Under the pieces are notes generated by a model. The model saw only the letters and a program-made list of their open reading frames with translations. It was not told the DNA's origin and ran no database searches. A stretch of DNA of 64,000 nt. Source: Eubacteriaceae bacterium. Lineage in GTDB: Bacteria; Bacillota; Clostridia; Eubacteriales; Eubacteriaceae. Shown here piece by piece: positions 60,840-64,000 of this stretch; within the stretch, counting starts at the first letter, position 1, and the number at the start of each line of letters is the position of its first letter. The stretch spans positions 124,001 through 188,000 of the forward strand of contig JAAYJS010000018.1 of NCBI GenBank assembly GCA_012522805.1. Direction: 5' to 3'. A program made the translations under genes and the position numbers.

Positions 60840-61266
60840 TTTTCAAACTTTTTATAGCGAAAATGCCTATGCTACCTATGCTTTAGGAATCGAAATCGGT
60901 AGAAACCTGACCGATCACATCGTCCTTTTAAAAGGCGATATGGGTGTGGGGAAAACCTTGTTGACCAAGGGTATCGTCAAAGGCTTGGAATTAACCGACG
61001 ACGTGACAAGCCCCACCTTCGCTTTGGTCAATGTCTACGATCAGGGCGCCAAACAGGTGTATCATTTCGATTTATACCGTCTAACGGATCTCGACGAATT
61101 GTATGAAATAGGTTTTGATGACTACTTAAAGGGCGATGGCATCGTCATCATCGAATGGCCGGAACCGGTGGAGCCTTATCTGGAACCGCCCTTGTTGTGC
61201 ATTGAAATCGAAAACCCCGACCATCAGGATACACGGCGCATCACATTGAAGGGAATGAATCTTTAA
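60823..61266 (+). CDS. tsaE: tRNA threonylcarbamoyladenosine biosynthesis ATPase TsaE
   Basis: A 147-residue P-loop ATPase that works with TsaB and TsaD to form t6A37. Walker A is LLKGDMGVGKTLLTKG, SPTFALVNVYD and YHFDLYRL are conserved, and IVIIEWPEPVEPYL supplies the catalytic Trp/Glu region. TsaB and TsaD are not in the window. Starts at 60823 or 60829 are both possible. It completes the transcript yerC-aminotransferase-pspC-tsaE-ispD. Confidence 0.95.
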   Translation: MTMNNNFQTFYSENAYATYALGIEIGRNLTDHIVLLKGDMGVGKTLLTKGIVKGLELTDDVTSPTFALVNVYDQGAKQVYHFDLYRLTDLDELYEIGFDDYLKGDGIVIIEWPEPVEPYLEPPLLCIEIENPDHQDTRRITLKGMNL

Positions 61267-61269
61267 AAT

Positions 61270-61971
61270 ATGAAAGAACCGTTTATCAGTGTGATTATTC
61301 CCGCAGCCGGACAGAGTAGTCGCATGCAAACCGCTATCAACAAACAATACCTATCCGTTAAAGGCCGCCCCCTGCTTTATTATACGTTAAAGCCCTTCGA
61401 AGCCATTAAGGGGATCGATGAGATCATCGTTGTCACCGGCAAAAGAGAACAGAAATTTTGTCAGAAAAATGTGATCAACCGTTACCGTTTTAAAAAAGTC
61501 AAAACGGTTCTGGGTGGCAACACCAGACAGGCATCGGTGTATGCGGGGTTAAAGGCTGTGGATCCACGATGCCAAATGGTCGTCATCCATGACGGTGCGC
61601 GCCCTTTGGTAACGGAAAAAATAATTGTGGACAGCATCGAAGCGACCAAAATTCACAAAGCGACCATTGTGGCTGTACCGGCTAAAAATACCATTAAAAT
61701 GATTAAGCGAGAGAACTTGGTGGACTACACCCCTAATCGGAATTTGATGATAGAGGTGCAAACCCCCCAAACCTTTGACTATTCATTGATACGCCATGCC
61801 CATGAAAAAGGATTGGAGGAAGGTACTGTAGCCACAGACGATGCCTTTCTTTTAGAGCGCTTAGGCTATCCGATTAAAATAGTCCGCGGTCATTACAACA
61901 ACATCAAAATTACCACACCGGAGGACTTGCTCGTGTTGGAAGCCATGATCGATTTGAAAGGAAATCCGTAA
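61270..61971 (+). CDS. ispD: 2-C-methyl-D-erythritol 4-phosphate cytidylyltransferase
   Basis: A 233-residue nucleotidyltransferase of the MEP isoprenoid pathway. The CTP loop is IIPAAGQSSRMQTAINKQYL; VVIHDGARPLV and VEVQTPQTFDYSLI are family motifs, and ATDDAFLLERLGYPI binds MEP. It follows tsaE by three bases. The downstream E2-like gene has its own strong ribosome site and may continue the transcript. Confidence 0.96.
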   Translation: MKEPFISVIIPAAGQSSRMQTAINKQYLSVKGRPLLYYTLKPFEAIKGIDEIIVVTGKREQKFCQKNVINRYRFKKVKTVLGGNTRQASVYAGLKAVDPRCQMVVIHDGARPLVTEKIIVDSIEATKIHKATIVAVPAKNTIKMIKRENLVDYTPNRNLMIEVQTPQTFDYSLIRHAHEKGLEEGTVATDDAFLLERLGYPIKIVRGHYNNIKITTPEDLLVLEAMIDLKGNP

Positions 61972-62005
61972 ACGTGGCATCAACCGTCGAAGGAGGACAA
62001 AACCA

Positions 62006-63427
62006 TTGAAAAAAAACCAAAACGTGGCGTATTTTAAAATCAGTAAAAAACCCACAGACATAAGAATCGCCGCCGGAAAAATCATCAAAAATGACATTCC
62101 ACAAAGAAAAATCTTTGTATCTGAAAATCTCACAAATATGGCATCAGCCTCCGGGGACGACAGCATGATGACCAGCACCGAACAATCTCTGAGAGAGTTG
62201 GTGGAAGACCTGAAGAGATTGGATGAACAGGAGACAGGGTTTGATTTAAAGACCTATAGCGACGTTCACATCTCTCCCTTGGCGAAAAAAATTGCGGAAG
62301 TTGAAGGATTGGCATTGGAGGATATCCCCTTAACCTCAGGGAGAATCGAAAAAAAAGATGTGCTCCGGGTGCTGGAGCTGAGGGAGGCCGGTCTGCTCAG
62401 TGAAAAACAAGAAGCCGGCAATGCGTTAGAACCGGAATCGCTTTTGCCATTAAAGGCAAAACCGGCAACGCCGCCGATGGTTCAGCCGGAAAAACAACCG
62501 GAAGAGCCTGTTCAATCAACCGGAGAAGTGAGCGGCAGCTCCATCCAAGAGCCAACTCAGAACAGCGAAGAAAAGAGCAGCTCCCCTCGGCATGCGTCGG
62601 AGTCTCTAAAAAAAACAGATGCGCAACCCCAAGCGGTCCAAGAGAATAAAAAGCTTGACCGCACCGATTCTATTGCCGAAGAGACACAACCGGAACCGGA
62701 GCACACCGCTCCCACAGAAAAGGCAAAAGAGGATGGGTGCTTACGGAATGTGCAAGGATACAACGAGAAGAACTTGGAGGAAAAAACCATGCTTGAAGCC
62801 CAGTCGCCTATCATTCGATTGATGACGGAAGTGGACATGACGGAAATCAAAGAATTGCGCAAACGCATTTCCAAAAAAATAGAGGTAGAAACCGGTGTCA
62901 AATGTACCTTTACCGATTTTTTGTTGATGAGCGTGGCAAAGGCTTTAGTCGAAAACCCTCAGCTCAACGGTTATTATGACGATTTTCAAGAACAAATCGT
63001 TCTATATGAAGGCGTTCAACTGGGTTTGTCAGCCTTAGGAGACAAGGGCAATACGATTTTCCCGACGATCAAAAACGCAGAGGATTTAAGTTTTACGCAA
63101 ATGATCATAGCTCGCAACGACTTATTGTGGCGAGCTAAAAAAGGTGAACTCGCTGAAACAGAACAAGACCCGAGCTTTGCCATTGTCAACTTAGGCATGT
63201 ACGGAATACTGGAGTTTTCATCCAGAATACAGGATGGTAATGCCGCCGTACTTTCTGTAGGAAAGGTGGTCGATCGCATTCGCATGGTTGGCAATGAAGA
63301 ATCTCTCCGGGCGATTATGCGATTGAATTTCAATTTGGATACCAGAGTCTGCGACGGCATCATCGGTGCGCAGTTTTTAAAAACCGTCGTCGACACTATG
63401 GAAAACCCTGCGGTTCTCCTGTTTTAG
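62006..63427 (+). CDS. E2-like acyltransferase-fold protein without lipoyl domain or catalytic His
   Basis: A 473-residue protein related to 2-oxoacid dehydrogenase E2 subunits. Residues 1-85 contain no lipoyl domain (no DKA-type loop). Residues 86-125 are a peripheral-subunit (E3)-binding domain, HISPLAKKIAEVEGLALE then SGRIEKKDVLRVLE. Residues 135-250 are a Pro/Glu/Ser/Thr-rich linker. Residues 265-473 are the catalytic-type domain: ITEVDMTEIKELRKRISKK region, TFTDFLLMSVAKALVENPQLNG, and the final FNLDTRVCDGIIGAQFL. There the canonical DHRxxDG is DTRVCDG, with Thr446 for the catalytic His; Asp450 stays. The TTG start follows AAGGAGG. An E3-like gene follows 15 bp later. It probably builds a scaffold rather than transferring acyl groups. 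Confidence 0.82.
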   Translation: MKKNQNVAYFKISKKPTDIRIAAGKIIKNDIPQRKIFVSENLTNMASASGDDSMMTSTEQSLRELVEDLKRLDEQETGFDLKTYSDVHISPLAKKIAEVEGLALEDIPLTSGRIEKKDVLRVLELREAGLLSEKQEAGNALEPESLLPLKAKPATPPMVQPEKQPEEPVQSTGEVSGSSIQEPTQNSEEKSSSPRHASESLKKTDAQPQAVQENKKLDRTDSIAEETQPEPEHTAPTEKAKEDGCLRNVQGYNEKNLEEKTMLEAQSPIIRLMTEVDMTEIKELRKRISKKIEVETGVKCTFTDFLLMSVAKALVENPQLNGYYDDFQEQIVLYEGVQLGLSALGDKGNTIFPTIKNAEDLSFTQMIIARNDLLWRAKKGELAETEQDPSFAIVNLGMYGILEFSSRIQDGNAAVLSVGKVVDRIRMVGNEESLRAIMRLNFNLDTRVCDGIIGAQFLKTVVDTMENPAVLLF

Positions 63428-63442
63428 AATGTGGAGATAAAA

Positions 63443-64000
63443 ATGCAAGTAAGTCGAAAAAAATACGATGTCGTTGTTATCGGTGGTGGCATCGCCGGTA
63501 TTTATACCGCTATCTCCGTAGCGGAAAATGGATTTTCCGTGCTCATCGTAGAAGAAAACCCGTTGAGTGAAGGCAATTTTTTAAACAAAGAATACGATTT
63601 TCAGTATTTATATGACCTGACTTTAACCCTCAGCGACGTACAAAACAAAAAGCGGGACGGCATTCAACTCAAAGAAATGTCGCTGCGCTTTGATAAATTG
63701 GCGGAAAACAAAAAAGCAAAAAAAGAAGCTTTGATCGCGGCGATACGCGATCGACTGGCTTCTCTGGGTGTGGAAGTCCTTCAAGGCTTTGCTCAAATGC
63801 TGGATAATTCTCGTATTGACGTGCACCACCAAGGTCGGTCCACAGGGCTTTACGCAAACAATGTCGTCATCGCTACGGGTTGCAAATCTGTTCTTAAGGA
63901 ACAATTTGCCGCTGTACCGGGCCTGACGACATTAGAAGAACTATTTTCCATGATGAAAATACCCGGAGAGTTGCTTCTCATCGGTGGTGGGATTAAAGCC
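63443..64000 (+). CDS. Dihydrolipoyl dehydrogenase-like flavoprotein lacking redox cysteines (partial)
   Basis: The first 186 residues of a FAD/NAD-linked reductase of the E3 family, cut by the window end. The FAD motif is DVVVIGGGIAGIYTAISVAENG (Gly14-Gly19), VLIVEENP ends the second strand, NNVVIATGCKS is the ATG motif, and ELLLIGGGIKA begins the NAD domain. Where E3 has GTCLNVGC, this protein reads GNFLNKEY, with Phe46 and Tyr51 for the two disulfide cysteines at the exact five-residue spacing. Dihydrolipoamide oxidation by the normal mechanism is therefore impossible. GGAGA precedes the ATG. The rest of the gene, including the E3 C-terminal His-Glu pair, is not visible. Confidence 0.82.
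   Translation, partial: MQVSRKKYDVVVIGGGIAGIYTAISVAENGFSVLIVEENPLSEGNFLNKEYDFQYLYDLTLTLSDVQNKKRDGIQLKEMSLRFDKLAENKKAKKEALIAAIRDRLASLGVEVLQGFAQMLDNSRIDVHHQGRSTGLYANNVVIATGCKSVLKEQFAAVPGLTTLEELFSMMKIPGELLLIGGGIKA

Noticed and set aside
1-64000. CRISPR array, prophage or complete insertion sequence
   Set aside because: No regularly spaced repeats, cas genes, transposase, integrase or phage structural genes were seen anywhere in the window.

Overview
The window looks like a chromosomal stretch of a low-to-mid GC Gram-positive anaerobe of the class Clostridia. Supporting signs are a CIRCE heat-shock operator, AddAB instead of RecBCD, Veg, a YerC/TrpR-like regulator, Mini-RNase III next to cysS, ECF-type thiamine uptake, a class B sortase, strong Shine-Dalgarno sequences and many TTG/GTG starts. 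A cobalamin-riboswitch operon for anaerobic 5,6-dimethylbenzimidazole synthesis, of the type known from acetogens such as Eubacterium and Acetobacterium, and a UroD-fold methyltransferase point toward Eubacteriales. The species cannot be fixed from sequence alone.

Layout. 1-4.3 kb: a broken Y-family DNA polymerase gene diverges from an S24 (LexA-like) repressor, followed by an Hsp20 gene under CIRCE control, a small membrane protein and a ThiT-like transporter. 4.5-14.4 kb: housekeeping genes on the + strand, namely bifunctional glutathione synthase gshF with an acyl-ACP thioesterase, DUF523, ddl, DUF1934, argS, tcdA and a metallo-beta-lactamase-fold hydrolase. 14.5-25.1 kb: a leftward block with an AIM24-like protein, the complete bzaA-bzaB-cobT-bzaC-bzaD-bzaE operon behind a B12 riboswitch, and a manganese-type CDF exporter. 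25.3-38.7 kb: sortase B, xpt-murI-trpS, addBA, veg, ornithine carbamoyltransferase and a phosphohexomutase. 38.7-43.4 kb: proA, a YjbQ-like protein without its histidines coupled to a 39-residue membrane microprotein, tRNA-Pro(CGG), an SGNH hydrolase, lipoate ligase and a flavin reductase. 43.5-49.3 kb: an amino-acid ABC importer, then a TetR regulator divergent from a UroD-family methyltransferase with its own 45-residue microprotein, and an EamA exporter. 49.5-58.8 kb: a GlpA-like flavoprotein, asparaginase, DsbA-family protein, typA, two exported proteins, mrnC and cysS. 59-64 kb: yerC, aminotransferase, PspC, tsaE, ispD, then two genes derived from the E2 and E3 subunits of 2-oxoacid dehydrogenases.

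The best-defined pathway is the bza operon. Two ThiC-like radical SAM enzymes make 5-hydroxybenzimidazole, BzaC/D/E methylate it to dimethylbenzimidazole, and CobT activates it as the lower ligand of cobalamin. A riboswitch with a strong terminator would shut the operon off when cobalamin is plentiful.

The most unusual signal is at the right edge. The E2-like protein has no lipoyl domain and has Thr where the catalytic His should be. The neighbouring E3-like flavoprotein has Phe and Tyr exactly where the redox-active disulfide cysteines should be. Both parts of the lipoate shuttle chemistry are missing from two adjacent genes that otherwise keep their folds and reading frames, which suggests a repurposed, possibly structural or sensory, complex whose remaining genes lie beyond position 64000.
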